From Coptis chinensis (lineage: Eukaryota > Streptophyta > Magnoliopsida > Ranunculales > Ranunculaceae): a stretch of 64,000 bases of DNA. Under the pieces are notes generated by a model. That model did no database searches. It was given only the letters and a program-made list of their open reading frames with translations, and was not told the DNA's origin. Of this stretch, positions 11,282 to 22,611 are shown one piece after another. Each line of letters begins with the position of its first letter. Positions within the stretch are counted from its first letter, which is position 1. The stretch is taken from contig CM027378.1 in assembly GCA_015680905.1 (NCBI GenBank), positions 38,227,001-38,291,000 of the forward strand, read 5' to 3'. The translations under genes and the position numbers were made by a program.

Positions 11282-12179
11282 TGATCAGTCCCCAAATGTG
11301 CATTTTATTACCTTTACAATACTTCAATTATGCCCTTCTTATGCTTAATGAACAAACAACTTATAGCTTTTGCTACCGTTTGCAGGATACAGGCCATTTA
11401 GGACGTATATTCCCAATACGTGCATTTTAGCGCGAAAATGCTTGCTATTGACGCTACTTGGGAAGATTCCAGCTTAGGAGCAAAAGTGCCAGAAAGTCAA
11501 AGTCAACTCTCAAAGACTCAAGGACTTAAAGTTGAAAGCTAAGGATTCAGGGACTTAAAGCCAAAATCAAGAATTCCATTGTATGGGCTTAGGTCAATAG
11601 CCTACAAGGTTGTTTCTAGAAGGAAGGGCAAAGATGTAATTGGAGTCCTATATAAACCAAAGTTGTAGAGAAAGAACATTACCCTAGAGCTAATCTTTGG
11701 TCATTAGGAGTAGATTAAATGTTTTAATTTAATAGTATAATTTTATTTACTTGTTTTCCATTTTTATGTTCTTCAAGCTTTAAGTGATTTAATACAAGTT
11801 TTCAATATTAACTTTGATACAAGTTTTCATTCTTCTTTTCAATACAAGTTTTCTTTACTTATCTTATATTTGATTCAATCCCAAACACTAGTATACTCAT
11901 TTGACAAGTTCAAATGAGCATGACTTTGTGAACAAGATAACCACCAAAACCAATTTCATTCCATATTCCATGTTTTGATTCAATAACAAGCTAAAAGCAA
12001 GTATTAATCCCTATACAAATCAAATAAGAGTTTCACATTAAGAAGTAATTCCAAATAACCATTAGAAAGTAGGAGAGAAGAGTTACAAGTCTAGTTTTTC
12101 CATCCATCAAAACCATCCTCCAAACAAAGGATTCAAGATGAACAACACAACCCTCAACATCACTATTCTACCACTTTCA
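11282..12179 (+). repeat. 5' LTR of element A
   Basis: Starts TGATCAGTCCCCAAATGTG, matching the start of the LTRs of element B (TGATCAGCTCCCAAATGTG on its own strand), and ends CA two bases before a primer-binding site. Length 898 bp. The 5-bp flank is CATAA; no partner duplication can be tested because the 3' LTR is missing. A near-copy is at 26898-27800. Confidence 0.85.
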
Positions 12180-12181
12180 AA

Positions 12182-12194
12182 TGGTGCTGCCGTC
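12182..12194 (+). other. primer-binding site of element A
   Basis: TGGTGCTGCCGTC, two bases after the LTR. It is a mutated form of the TGGCGCC-type PBS seen in copy 2 (27803) and element C (54529). This type is characteristic of the Athila/Tat branch. Confidence 0.75.
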
Positions 12195-14080
12195 CTGGAT
12201 TCAAATGGGAAGAGGAAGATGGAGAAAAACAATACTCATTGAACCCTTCTTCTCAATCTTAATTTCAATTTCTTTTAGTTTTTATTATTGATTTTGTTGC
12301 TGATGGTTCATTTTCGTATGTTTCTAGCACACTTCTACACAAACGGATCCCGAGAATAGCACGAGACGAATCACAGGAACTTGTTAGAGAAAAAAGTACA
12401 CAAACGGAGCAAAAGAACTTGTGCTGCGCTTGTCACACGCGCGAAACGCGCTCGCACTTGTCAAACACGCACCCGCAAACCATTCACCCGTGTCCGCATA
12501 TGACACAGGTCTGCGCCTCATTCACCCACGCCGTGCCTCAATTTTCTCAGACGAAGATTCCATTGGCTCGAAATCTTCGTATGTAAGTCTACTTTAAATC
12601 CCCTTGGTTTTTTTAATTCAACTGTTAGTAGATAAAAAGTAGATAGATTTGCAAAGTTTTGAGTTTTCAAAAACAAAAAATTCAATTAAAAAAGCATTTT
12701 TAAAATTAAAAGTTTTTATTAATTAAAATGAATTAGTAATCCATCAACAAGGTTGAATATTAAAATTAGTTTAGTAGCATGTTTAGGTTTTATTTTGTTA
12801 TTAATTGTTGTTTATGCATGATTAGATTAAGATAATATCATATAGTTAAATCAAAATACAAAAAAAAAAAAAAAAAAAAAAAATTAATTAGGATAAATAC
12901 AAAATAGTTTAAGTTTTGGAAGTTTACTCTTTTGGTTAAAGTTTACTTACCAAGAGTTGGGGATTCAATCAATTTGGAATCTGGTTAGATGTGTGAGGCA
13001 ATAAAAGAGTAGTACCACGCTCGCGCATCACAACCCAACTTGGGGGGTTGAAGTTCCAATATTTGACGAACACTTTCCAAGTTTTTACATACTTTGTTTA
13101 ATTAATCATTAGTGAATAGTTAATTAGCTAAACATAGTTAAATTTTCGTGTTTACCGCTTTCATAGTTTTAAGCCCACAAAGGCAAATTTGTTTTAGGCC
13201 CACAAAGGCAACCAATTGGAACTTATTGGCTTTGCCAACATTTCGACCTGACTTATGGGTCTTAGTTAGATTAAACTTGTAACCGTAAGAAAAAGCTCGA
13301 ATGGTGGGTTGACACGTAAGACACCAAACACTTCGTCAACCCCACCACATCGCCTTCACCCCAAGGGTCGTGTACGCACACCTTGGGTGGTAATTTCTAC
13401 ACCTCCTCGCTACAAAGTGTAAGAGGATACTTGTGTGTTACTAAGCATGCTTGGATGATTGTGTGATTTACATTTCAGTCTCGTCTTAACATTAACGCTA
13501 AGGCTAAACCCGAGCCCTAAAGACAAAAAGTGGGATTAAGCCCCACTTTAGAACGGAGGTTGCTTGAAATGTTTGTTACATAGACCAAACTAAAAAGATA
13601 AAATCAATTGAGCAGAGCCAATTTAGTCACGTCCATTAGGACAAACATTTAGCACGAACAAAGAGAGTAGTGAACTACCAGATTCTAGTGCACCAACCAC
13701 CTTCCACACTCCCCTCCCTCAGAAATACCGTGGGTAAGATTCTTGGTGGCATACCATTTGGTGAAGTAGCGATATTCTCCCTCGACGCGTGTAGTTCCCA
13801 AAACCCAGTTTCGCGCCCACTGTTAAATTCAAACAGGGCATAATATCTAATCTACAGACATTGCATGCAAACTTTTCAAAAACTTCAAAGCTACAAACGA
13901 ATTTCGCTGTTTGAGCATCCAATACATTTGTGTGCACATATAAGTAGATTCTAAATAGTCTCGCAATCGTGCATGAGACTACACTCAGGCTATACAAAGC
14001 TTAGCACATTTAAAACTTACCTATGTAGGAGAGCACGTTGATCTCGACATACTCCTATTTCTCATCCCCCAACTACTAGG
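12195..14080 (+). other. long untranslated leader of element A
   Basis: Non-coding leader containing a poly(A) run at about 12857-12885 and a GC-rich island near 12420-12540. The part at about 13420-13520 (AGAGGATACTTGTGTGTTAC..., then GCTAAACCCGAGCCC) matches the complement of element B near 21610-21730, which shows that A and B share this leader. A 17-bp phrase (GCCCACAAAGGCAA-type) is directly repeated near 13165-13210. Confidence 0.7.
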
Positions 14081-15420
14081 ATGGCGGATGAAGTAATTCA
14101 AGCTGAAGAGCCTCTCTCTAGTTTATACACACCGTTATAAGATGGACCTCCATCTTGTATATGACTCACACAGCTTAATAGTGATTTTCGCATCCTTACG
14201 AATGTGTTCAATCTTTTACCTGTCTTTCACGGTCTCGAGCACGAGTTACCATACGAACACCTATGCCGGATACATGAGGTCTGCAGTACATTCAATCATC
14301 TGGGCGTTTCTGATGTTAAGGTTAAACTGCGAGTGTTTCCCTTCACTCTAGCTGGCAAGAGCCACGTATGGCTTCTATCGCAGAATCCCGATTCATTCGA
14401 TACATGTGAAAAGGTAGTGTTCTCCTTCATGAAGAAGTACTTTCCACCGAAGAAAACAGAGGAGATAGTAAGCAAGATACAGTTCTTCAGATAGAGTTCA
14501 AGTAAGACATTCTCCGAAGCATGGGATAGATTCTCTGACCTGCTCCATTCATGTCCTCCCCATAAACTAGAAAAATCCATTCTTGTCCAATGTTTTTTCA
14601 AAGGTCTTCTCTAAGAACACAAAGTCACACTGGATATCATGAGTAATGGAAACTTTTTAGATAAAGGTGCTACAGAAGCTTTAACCTTTCTTGAAAACCA
14701 AGCAGAAAAGAGTACTCATTGGGGCAACACAAACAATTCCATAACATCCCAGCCCAGTACTTCCAAAGCCAATGGTATCTTTGAGGTAAAATCCGATCCA
14801 GAGATGAAAACACTAATCGAAATCCTCACAAGAAAGATAGATGCCCTTGCAACCAAACAAAAAGACCATACTCCCCAACCAGTCAGGAACATCGATATAG
14901 CACCATGCACTTTCTGTCTCAATCTAGATCACGTATCTACCCACTGTCCCTTGCACAACAACATAGCATCACTTCAACCAGAAGAAGTTTGTGCTTTCAA
15001 TGTACCAAATGCACCATGGAGGCAACACCTAAATTTTCAATGAAATACTAATCAACAAACTCAACCACCGCTAGGGTGCACAAATCATGTCAAACCACAA
15101 AACACATTCAATCAGTTCATACAAGGACAAGGCACCTACAATAATCAGAATAGAGCAATGGTTCCATCCAACTTTAACCATAACTACCAAAATCCACCAA
15201 TCAACAACCAAAAAGACCTAGTTCCAGTTGTCCAACCTACTAATGTCCCATTAGATAAAACATCCGAGATGATGCTATCCTTGATGCATTAACAATCTCA
15301 AATCTTAATGTCCATAAAACAATCTCTAAGCCACCTAACTCAAGAGAAAGCCCAGAAAGGTGTGTTCCCAGGACAAGTAGTTTCTAATTCTAAACAAGCA
15401 AACTCAGCCTTATAAGCAAC
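14081..15420 (+). pseudogene. gag: Athila/Tat-like gag of element A, decayed
   Basis: ATG at 14081 (MADEVIQAEEPLSS), then shifts of frame. The capsid-type gag domain is clear at 14204-14494 (FNLLPVFHGLEHELPYEHL, KLRVFPFTLAGKSHVWL, FMKKYFPPKKTEEI), continues in another frame at about 14500-14620 (FSEAWDRFSDLLHSCPPHKL), then runs from 14639 with FLDKGATEALTFLENQAEK. A zinc knuckle CTFCLNLDHVSTHC lies near 14905-14946, followed by an Asn/Gln-rich tail. Gag builds the virus-like particle; this copy cannot because of several frameshifts and stops. Confidence 0.8.
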
Positions 15421-15585
15421 AAGCACCTAAAACACTATCATGAGTTACGGTCTACGAATGTAGAAGAAACCATTCTCAAAGATCCTATCTCTGAGGATTA
15501 AATCCTCTGTTCCATGATGTATTTCCAATCCTTTCATTCCCTTACATCTGTTTCTATGGAATACATCAGAAAAGGTAATCAGACC

Positions 15586-15612
15586 CTCTACTTGGAGTGT
15601 GAGGTTGTAAGT
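15586..15612 (+). promoter_or_regulatory. conserved hairpin plus GTAAGT donor (element A copy)
   Basis: CTCT-ACTT-GGAG forms a 4-bp stem (one G-U pair), followed by TGTGAGGTT and a perfect splice-donor core GTAAGT at 15607-15612. The same arrangement is found in elements B (19321-19347, minus) and C (58384-58410). It lies after the last gag-related sequence and before a non-coding stretch, as expected of a donor for a spliced mRNA. Splicing itself is inferred. Confidence 0.5.
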
Positions 15613-15646
15613 GTCGGAGCCTTGAGTCCATGTATACTTGTATATT

Positions 15647-16460
15647 TGAAGCTTGGAATATTGTAGTGAGTATACTTCAAAAGAGTTAGATTAAGAGTTG
15701 AGGTTCATCCTAAATTGTTTGGAGTTAAGTGAAGGAGATAAAAAGAAAAAAAGGTAGACACTTGAATAGTAGAATGGTTCTAAGCTAGTGAACTTGAAAG
15801 CTTGATTGTTTGAATGAAATAACTTGAAAACATGAAAGGAATATTGATTAAAACATTGAAATGAAAGCAACAACAAGATTGAAGATTTAAAACAATAACA
15901 AATAACAAGTTGATTGAAATAAATTAAAGCAACAAGAAATTAAAAGCCATGAATTAAAAACAAGACTAGAAAATAAACAAACCAATTAGTTTGGATCCTA
16001 AGACATGGATGAGTTCTCTCTCCTTTGCTTTTTAATTATATACCCCTACTTTTGTCATTTACAGATTTTCCCTCATCCATTCTAAACTAGACACCTCACC
16101 CCTTTCACTTTTGCTTTTGCTTTTTTGTGCCTTCTTGGCCAAGATAGGTTTACGGATAAGTCTTCATAATTTGAAATAAGGGCCCCCATCTTTGGTCTTC
16201 TGAATTGAGGACTTTGACCGTTGACTTTGACCGATTGACTTGACTTTTTTAGCACTTTTCCATAGCAGCTACTGGTCTTCATAATAAGCGTGATTAATGC
16301 TCATTTTAGTGCTAAGATGCAGCTTTTATGATGAGTGGTCTGAAATACTCCTTAACTTAAAAAATGCAGTAAAATCTATGAGTTGTCTTTTTGTTAAGCA
16401 TAAGAGGGACTATAATGCAGAAATATATAGGTAATAAAACACACATTTGGGAGCTGATCA
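15647..16460 (-). repeat. 3' LTR of element B
   Basis: On the element's own strand it begins TGATCAGCTCCCAAATGTG after the polypurine tract and ends AAGCTTCA. Length 814 bp. Next to it lies the ATATT target duplication. Confidence 0.9.
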
Positions 16461-16476
16461 CCACCTCCAAATAACA
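16461..16476 (-). other. polypurine tract of element B
   Basis: Read on the minus strand the tract is ATTTGGAGGTGG directly before the TGATCA start of the 3' LTR. It primes plus-strand DNA synthesis in LTR elements. Confidence 0.75.
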
Positions 16477-18790
16477 TCTTGCTTATCCTCAAGCAAGGAT
16501 GAGAGAAAAAACAAATATCACAAATGAGTGATTTAGTATACATTATACTAATCTCTTTTCGCAGAGTGTGATTGCATTGACCATATGCAACAAGGCCTTA
16601 AACCACAAGGAATTCCCTAGTGGACAAGCTTTAAGCCTCGTGAGAGTTTTCTAGTGAAGGTACTCACAAACTTCTTCTATTTAGTACAAAGAGTCATGTT
16701 TCCTTATTTATTCTCAGAAGTTCATACATCTCATTAGCGGGGAATAAGGACAAGCTCCTTTGAACTCAGAATAACATATGTACAATAATTTAAGCATCTA
16801 AAGATAAGTGTACAAAACATGAGCACTGAAATGCAAAAGCAAAGTTGTTTCTGAGGCTTTTGGAGAGCTTCTTTAAGGTGGGTTCTCACAGGGGTGTGTT
16901 GCAATCACAACTCTCTGATAGCTTCACTCAAGGTTTGTTCTCTCAAGTGCAGCGGGCACTTATATTCGTCGCATACTCAAATGACGTCCAAAGAAATCAA
17001 GGTCGATTGATCACGCTTGCCACTTACTATCACACCATCCTATTCCTAATCGGGCTAGAGGTATTTCATTAGGAGTTACGAGGCTAAGGTGATGGTTTAG
17101 AAAGAAAAAGGAAGGGAAAAACAAAATCTGATAAGATGAGAAACTTGGTATTCAAGATACTTGTAAAACAAAGAAGAACCTCGTTTTGTTCTTTTCCTTC
17201 CTAATTGTGATACATTCTTATAGCCCTTTGGCTTTGTGACTCCATATAGTTTTGAATTTTGGGAGTTCTAACTTTACTTTTGATTCTTTTTGTTTTTGAT
17301 ATCGTCTCCTTTTGATTTTGAACTTTTGGGAGATTCGATTTTTGACTCCTTTGGATTTTTAGAGTTTTGGTTTTTGATCGGTCTTTATTTTCTTTTCTTC
17401 TCTTTCTTTTCTTTTTCTTTTTGGAAGCAAATAGTTGTTCTATTTTTTTACAAGGTCTTCTCTTCTCTTTTTCTGATAACCATCCAGTTCTTAACTTATC
17501 AGCTGGGTAAGCTTTTTATTGTGTGTTGTGATGGGTTAGGAATTAGTGGTGAAGAATAAAAAGGCTTTTAGAAAGGGTGAAGGCTCAAGAGGGGTAACTA
17601 GAGGAAAACTATATTTTTGGGTTTTTAACGTTTATTTGGCTATATCGATCCAAAAAGGGCCTAAATTCCCTCATAGGATATGGCGTGGTGATCAAGCAAG
17701 TGGACGTGTGGCTTTTCTATCCGAACATCCTTTGTGTCATCACTCAATAATCATTCAGATGAGGCTTTTGGCTAGATTCTCATAGGATATGGAACTTAAT
17801 TGTTCTAACCTTGGCTTTGGAAACTCAGTGCTATATACAAACAATTGCTGATGCATGTCATTCATGAAAAGATGCAGAAATTATTGTACGTATATTAGTC
17901 TAAGTACGAAGAACAAGTCCTTACTCTATTGCTAAAATGAGACTTCTAAACTTTTTATTCATCATAGAAAAAAGAAACAAGACTAAACGGAAAAATATTT
18001 TTGGTCTTTTTCGAAAAAAAATGTAGGAAAGGAAGAAATATACTATTATATATACTATATAGAAAATGCATAGTTTTTGCAAAATATTACTATACCAACT
18101 CTATGATAGAACAATGCTTGTCCTCAAAGTATGAAGAGATAAGGAAAGAGATTACCATAGAAACATGAGCAAAAATGGTGATAGACATGTATTCTATTCT
18201 TCATAATAAAAATACGCCACCCCCAAATAAGTTTGGGGCGTGGGTTGTTTGGTATAGAGCGAGAAATACATGGTTTATTATACTAGGGATATTTATTCTA
18301 TTATGAAATCTTTTTGGGTTTTTGTATTTTTGAAAATATATATGAAATGCAGAAAATCTAACATGCATGGGTGATTATTATTACACTACAAAACGTAAAG
18401 TATGTAAACAACTATCTATACAGACACATGAAATGTGTGTGTGGGTTTTTTTTTTTTTTTGAGTAATTTTTTTTCTCAATCTAAAGGTATCTCTAATCAT
18501 ATAGAGGTTTTGACAAGAAGAAAATATTATATGTTGATCCGGTATCATCTTGGTTACTCTGGGGGTATAATTTTCATGTTTATATCCTCTAGTTTTGAAA
18601 ACTATGGAGAGATGTTTTAAGAAACTCATACTTAAAAAGCTGTGATTTTAAACGCTAAGCTTTTGAAAACAAATCATAATTGGTAATCTCATGCAACTTT
18701 CGTGTTGGCTCTTTATTGAACCCAATCCGGTCGGTGTGGCTTCTTCCGGTTTTGTGTGTTTGGGGAGTTTATCGCATAAGATATAATGGG
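16477..18790 (-). other. 3' non-coding region of element B
   Basis: No ORF that looks like protein. The stretch at about 16560-16690 and 17620-17720 is the reverse complement, with substitutions, of the tail of element C (about 63850-63985 and 62880-62990), so it is a shared 3' region of this retrotransposon group. A TTTGAGGACAAG phrase (complement of 18120-18132) and a CCCCCAAATAAGTTTGGGG segment (18222-18238) have counterparts near 62470-62505 in C. T-rich tracts lie at 17280-17480. Confidence 0.65.
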
Positions 18791-18795
18791 AAGGT

Positions 18796-19110
18796 TTATC
18801 TGATTAGACATGAGTGGATGGTGGAACTAGGTCTCTTTGGTGGATTTTGGTAGTTTTGGTTAAAATGGAATGGAATCAATGCTCTGTTCTGATTGTTGTA
18901 GGTACATTGTCCTTGTCTGAATGTATTTGATGATTGGCGTGATGATATGTTGGTGAGCAAGGGACAATTGGTATCTATAGGGTTTAAGCTAAGACAGAAA
19001 TTGCATAGTGATATGGGCAACCCTTAGTAACACATAACTGATCCTCAAACCGCCCTTAGAAGAATGGATATTGCGTACTTCTAAGGGTTGGTCTATGTGG
19101 AATCCATTGC
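18796..19110 (-). pseudogene. gag-tail-like fragment downstream of B's donor site
   Basis: On the minus strand a short frame reads CNFCLSLNPIDTNCPLLTN, then an Asn/Gln-rich tail with YNNQNRALIPFHFNQNYQNPP. This is close to the gag zinc-knuckle tail of element A (14905-15210), but it lies downstream of B's GTAAGT hairpin and is preceded by another hairpin. Knuckle spacing is C-x2-C-x9-C, with the His lost. It could be a duplicated piece of gag or an old second exon. Counterpart sequence in A lies at about 23650-23870. Confidence 0.5.
19053..19087 (-). promoter_or_regulatory. 10-bp-stem RNA hairpin in element B
   Basis: CCCTTAGAAG (19053-19062) and CTTCTAAGGG (19078-19087) pair perfectly around a 15-nt loop. 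In element A the corresponding site (23681-23705) keeps a hairpin with a different stem (CCCCTA/TAGGGG) and the loop core CGCAAT. Function unknown; packaging, translation or RNA-export signals are possible. Confidence 0.5.
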
Positions 19111-19320
19111 TCATTTTGTTTTTGGAAAATCACATAACTATTGATGTATCGAAAATCTTTTATAGTGAAAGCAGAGAAAAACAACTATTTTGAAAAAGAA
19201 ATGTAAAATAAAGAAAAAGAAAATTGTATACTCGCTCCATAGGATCACACTTACTCAAAAAAACAAGTAAAAAGTGTTTTTTAAATAATATGCAAGATAT
19301 ACTTGGACTCAGGTTCTGAC

Positions 19321-19347
19321 ACTTACAACCACACACTCCAAGTGGAG
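19321..19347 (-). promoter_or_regulatory. conserved hairpin plus GTAAGT donor (element B copy)
   Basis: On the minus strand CTCC-ACTT-GGAG is followed by TGTGTGGTT and GTAAGT (plus 19321-19326). It lies about 150 bp after the end of the 336-codon ORF. See the matching sites in A and C. Confidence 0.5.
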
Positions 19348-19499
19348 TGGTCCGGTTACCTTAATGATGCACTCCCATGATATAAGAATGGAAAGGAATG
19401 CATCGAGAAAACACGATGTGTCTTTTATAGTCAAGACTATATGTGGAGTCATTTTAAGTCAAATTCCCCAAGACTATGCATAAGATGGATGATATGTTA

Positions 19500-20510
19500 T
19501 TAACTATATACTAATAATCTAAACAGTTGGAAATCTTTATAGAAAAACATATAAAAGCATACACCCCCAAACAAAATGAAATGAAGTATTTGGAGTGTAA
19601 GATGCCAAATGGTGAGATGCAGAATGATAACAGAATGTTTGTGCAACTCACAATGGAAATTATGCAATAACCCGTCATAGTTGAATTGTCCAAAAGAGTG
19701 TGAGTGTGGTAGTGGTTGTTCTTCATGAAGCTCAGATGATGTGGAGTATGACATACTAGGCTTTTGAACCACTTGAATGATGGGTTCATTGCATGCTTTC
19801 AAGAACTCTAAGAACTCTTCATCTAGCTTGGGTGAACCTATTAAATCGGGGTCAGTGTCGGCATCTTTAAAAAAATCATTGATTTCGTCCATTGTTAAGT
19901 CCACAACAACCAAGCTAGAATAGGATCCACATAACACCATAGATTTTGTTTCCTCTTTTTCTGACACTTCAATCAAATCGGGGTTCTCATCAACTGGAAT
20001 GATAGGCTCGTGAGTATGTATGTTGGGCAAAGTCTCTTTATTGGGAAAGTTTAGAAAGTAATGAAAGATCTCAAAGGCAATTGGCTTAAGTGCAACTTTG
20101 AGGTTTCTTTGAAATGGTTTCGTGGTGCAGTCTTCAGAAATTGGTGGATTTTTGCTGAATGGAAGATGGATTTCAAAAAGTGTTAAATTGGGATGGTGAT
20201 AGTGATGGTGATGGGTTGGTGGTGGTTCTTCATATGATCTCGAGGATTTTGGGAATTCTTCATTTAGTTTTGGCGTTTCCACAAGATTGTGGTTCATATA
20301 TGAAATAGTAAGGATGTCACAAATTTGTTCCATCGATAAGTCTTTAACGACCAAACTAAATTGAAATCTACTTTCTACCATAGATAGTATTCCCTCTTTT
20401 CCAAGCACTTCATTTTCTTTATCCTCTCTGCTTGGATCTTCATAAATTTTCTCAATGCCATTTTCCAAATGTGTTGAGTCCAATACATGCTCTTGAGTTT
20501 CATCTGCCAA
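19500..20510 (-). CDS. element B ORF2, 336 aa, internal duplication and hydrophobic C terminus
   Basis: The longest frame of element B, with no stop. Residues 1-50 are acidic. Two related segments, about 52-97 (SLVVKDLSMEQICDI ... KLNEEF ... EEP) and 199-243 (SLVVVDLTMDEINDF ... KLDEEF ... NEP), are an internal repeat. Between them is a His-rich patch (99-107) and FQRNLKVALKP, which matches FQRNLEFALDP in element C's 158-aa ORF. Residues about 293-325 are strongly hydrophobic and could span a membrane. The position after gag is where pol would be. I recognise no enzyme motif. A structural or membrane-linked accessory protein is possible, but that is inference. Confidence 0.7.
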   Translation of the reverse strand: MADETQEHVLDSTHLENGIEKIYEDPSREDKENEVLGKEGILSMVESRFQFSLVVKDLSMEQICDILTISYMNHNLVETPKLNEEFPKSSRSYEEPPPTHHHHYHHPNLTLFEIHLPFSKNPPISEDCTTKPFQRNLKVALKPIAFEIFHYFLNFPNKETLPNIHTHEPIIPVDENPDLIEVSEKEETKSMVLCGSYSSLVVVDLTMDEINDFFKDADTDPDLIGSPKLDEEFLEFLKACNEPIIQVVQKPSMSYSTSSELHEEQPLPHSHSFGQFNYDGLLHNFHCELHKHSVIILHLTIWHLTLQILHFILFGGVCFYMFFYKDFQLFRLLVYS

Positions 20511-20543
20511 AGTTTTCTCATTTATGGGTGATGATGCATTAAG

Positions 20544-21198
20544 TCATGTGAGGGAAATTGTGACTTTAAGCAAAAAGTCATCGTCATAAGAACTGGAATT
20601 CACACGATAGTCAAGTGGATGGTGATAGGATTTTAATTGGTCATTAATATTAGGATGGGCTATAGCAATGGGCGTTGTTATAGTAATACCTTGTTTCTCT
20701 TGTTGGATGGATTCTGGACTGGGTGGAAGGATATTAGTCTCAGATGTGGACTCTTTTGTATTGGATTGGAGAAAACATAAGGTAGTTGATATTTGCTGAG
20801 TTAGTATTATTGGCTTAGCTTGGTCATTTCCTGGTAGAGTTGGTCTGTGATGGATGGTGTAATAGAATATGAATTTGATATGAATGGTGATGTGAATGGT
20901 AATGGGTTTTGGATGAAACCGCACTCTGACTGAGCATATGGATACATGAATGGTGGTTGACTATTTGTGGTGGAACTCCATGAATTTTGTTGGCATGACT
21001 GGAAAACTCTTGAGTGTATGTGGTACTAGGGAAGTTTGAAAATTGAGGTTCGTAAGTGTAGGGATTTCCAGTAGTAGATTCGAATTCGGTATATGATGGA
21101 CAATGAGATAACCAGTGATAAGGACTACTGCAAAAAGAACAAGGTTCTGGGTTTGCATTGTAATTCCATGATGGTTGCAATGCATATTGAGAAGACAT
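20544..21198 (-). pseudogene. gag: element B zinc-knuckle (gag NC-like) ORF, one frameshift
   Basis: ATG at 21198 opens 124 codons with a good CCHC knuckle CSFCSSPYHWLSHC (C-x2-C-x4-H-x4-C) near residues 20-33, then a Ser/Tyr/Pro-rich tail. After a frameshift near 20900 a second frame (to 20544) continues with a Gln/Ser/Pro-rich hydrophilic tail. The capsid-type part of gag that element A keeps is absent; only the nucleocapsid-like part remains. Knuckles of this type bind the element's RNA. It ends 34 bp before the ATG of the 336-codon ORF. Confidence 0.65.
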
Positions 21199-22596
21199 GA
21201 ATGCTCAATCAATGATGATGCACAAACAGTTGATTTTTTTTTATTTTATTTTATTTTTTTTGAAAATATTTGCTTTGGTCTATAATTTTCTATGCCCTGT
21301 TCAAAGAAACAATTGGGCATGAGACTAGGATGGCTCTACTATACGTCTCAGAAGAGTAGGCAATCACTTCACCAAGTGGTGTGCTACCAAGAATCTCACT
21401 TAAGATGAATCTGGGGGAGGGGAGTGAGGAAGGTAGTTGGTCCACCAGAATCTGGTAACTGATTACTCTAAATCCTCATGGCTATATTTTTGTCCTTTTC
21501 TGGAGGAGTGTGACCACTTTGGGCTCTAGTTGATTGATTTTAATTAAGTTTTTTTGGTCTAAGGCTTCCAAGAATCAAGCAACGTCCAATTTACCTACAT
21601 TGGGTAATGACTTCCCAATGGTTGTTATGGCTCGGGTTCAGCCTTATGCGCAAATGTAAATTGCAGTGTGGAAAGTAAATTTCAAACAATCATGTAAGTA
21701 TGCTTGAACACACACGTATTCTCTTACTTGGGCTTCGAGGAGATTTAGAATTTATCTCTCAAGTCGTGCTTGCACGTTGCTTGAGGAGAAGGTGACGTTG
21801 GTTGGCGCTTGATATGAGAATCAGGCCCAACCTTTCAAGCTTTACCCTGTTTTAAGTTATAAATAAAGGCCCACTTAAAAATTCCACAAGTTAGGTTTTT
21901 GACAATTTATACAACTTTGCCTTCAAGGGCTCAAACTTAAAACTAAACTAAGATTATACTAATCTAATTAACTAGTTTTAAATTAATCTCCTAGATTAAC
22001 TAGAGTCAAATGGACTTAGAATGTTGATTACCAAGTTGATTCAAAGTGTGTGAGCTATAATCCACAACTTGCCTCACACACTTGAACTTCCCAAGACAAT
22101 TAAAACCCTAATTCCTTGGTAAATATTAAACTTAAACCAAGTTTAACTCATGTTCATCATAAGAAATCAATCAAAAACCAATTTTTTTTTTTCGTTTTTC
22201 TTTTAATCACTAACTATTACAAACAAGTTCCACTGTTTTCTCCTACTCTATTACAAAATCCGGACTCAGAGTACGACTTCTTGTCACAAAGGAACTGGAC
22301 TGTAAAAAAATCACACGCACTTATGTTGAGGTGGTGGTCGGATTCGGTCTCACCAGCGTCGTCGTGTCGCCCGCCGATCGCCCGATCGCGAGAAAAACTG
22401 CCGTCGGTTTTCATCTATTTCTTCAGCTCCTCTCCAACTTCATTGTCATGCAACCTGATTTGTAAAAAAAGTAGACAGTACTAAGAAACAATAAAAATAA
22501 AATGACAAAAAATAAAAATAAAAATAGAAATGGAGAGGTGAGAATGATGCTCCCTTCTTAGATTCTCAACCAATCACTCTCACTCCTTCAATCCAT
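21199..22596 (-). other. leader of element B
   Basis: Non-coding. It matches the leader of element A near 21610-21730. A GC-rich patch at about 22325-22410 stands out in the AT-rich element and might be foreign sequence, but I recognise nothing in it. Confidence 0.6.
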
Positions 22597-22609
22597 GACG
22601 GCGGCTCCA
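22597..22609 (-). other. primer-binding site of element B
   Basis: On the minus strand TGGAGCCGCCGTC begins two bases after the LTR end (TTCA-AA-TGG), the same spacing as in A and C. Confidence 0.8.
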
Positions 22610-22611
22610 TT

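Noticed and set aside
10649..12179. First thought to be one 1.5-kb LTR starting TGTTGG after the LINE
   Set aside because: Comparison with element B's LTR start (TGATCAGCTCCC) places the LTR start at 11282; the part before it is a shared spacer.
17290..17559. 89-codon Phe-rich frame that looks membrane-spanning
   Set aside because: T-rich non-coding tail of element B read on the wrong strand.
22217..22484. Overlapping frames in a GC-rich patch of element B's leader
   Set aside because: No motif and a position in the leader; only the composition is notable.
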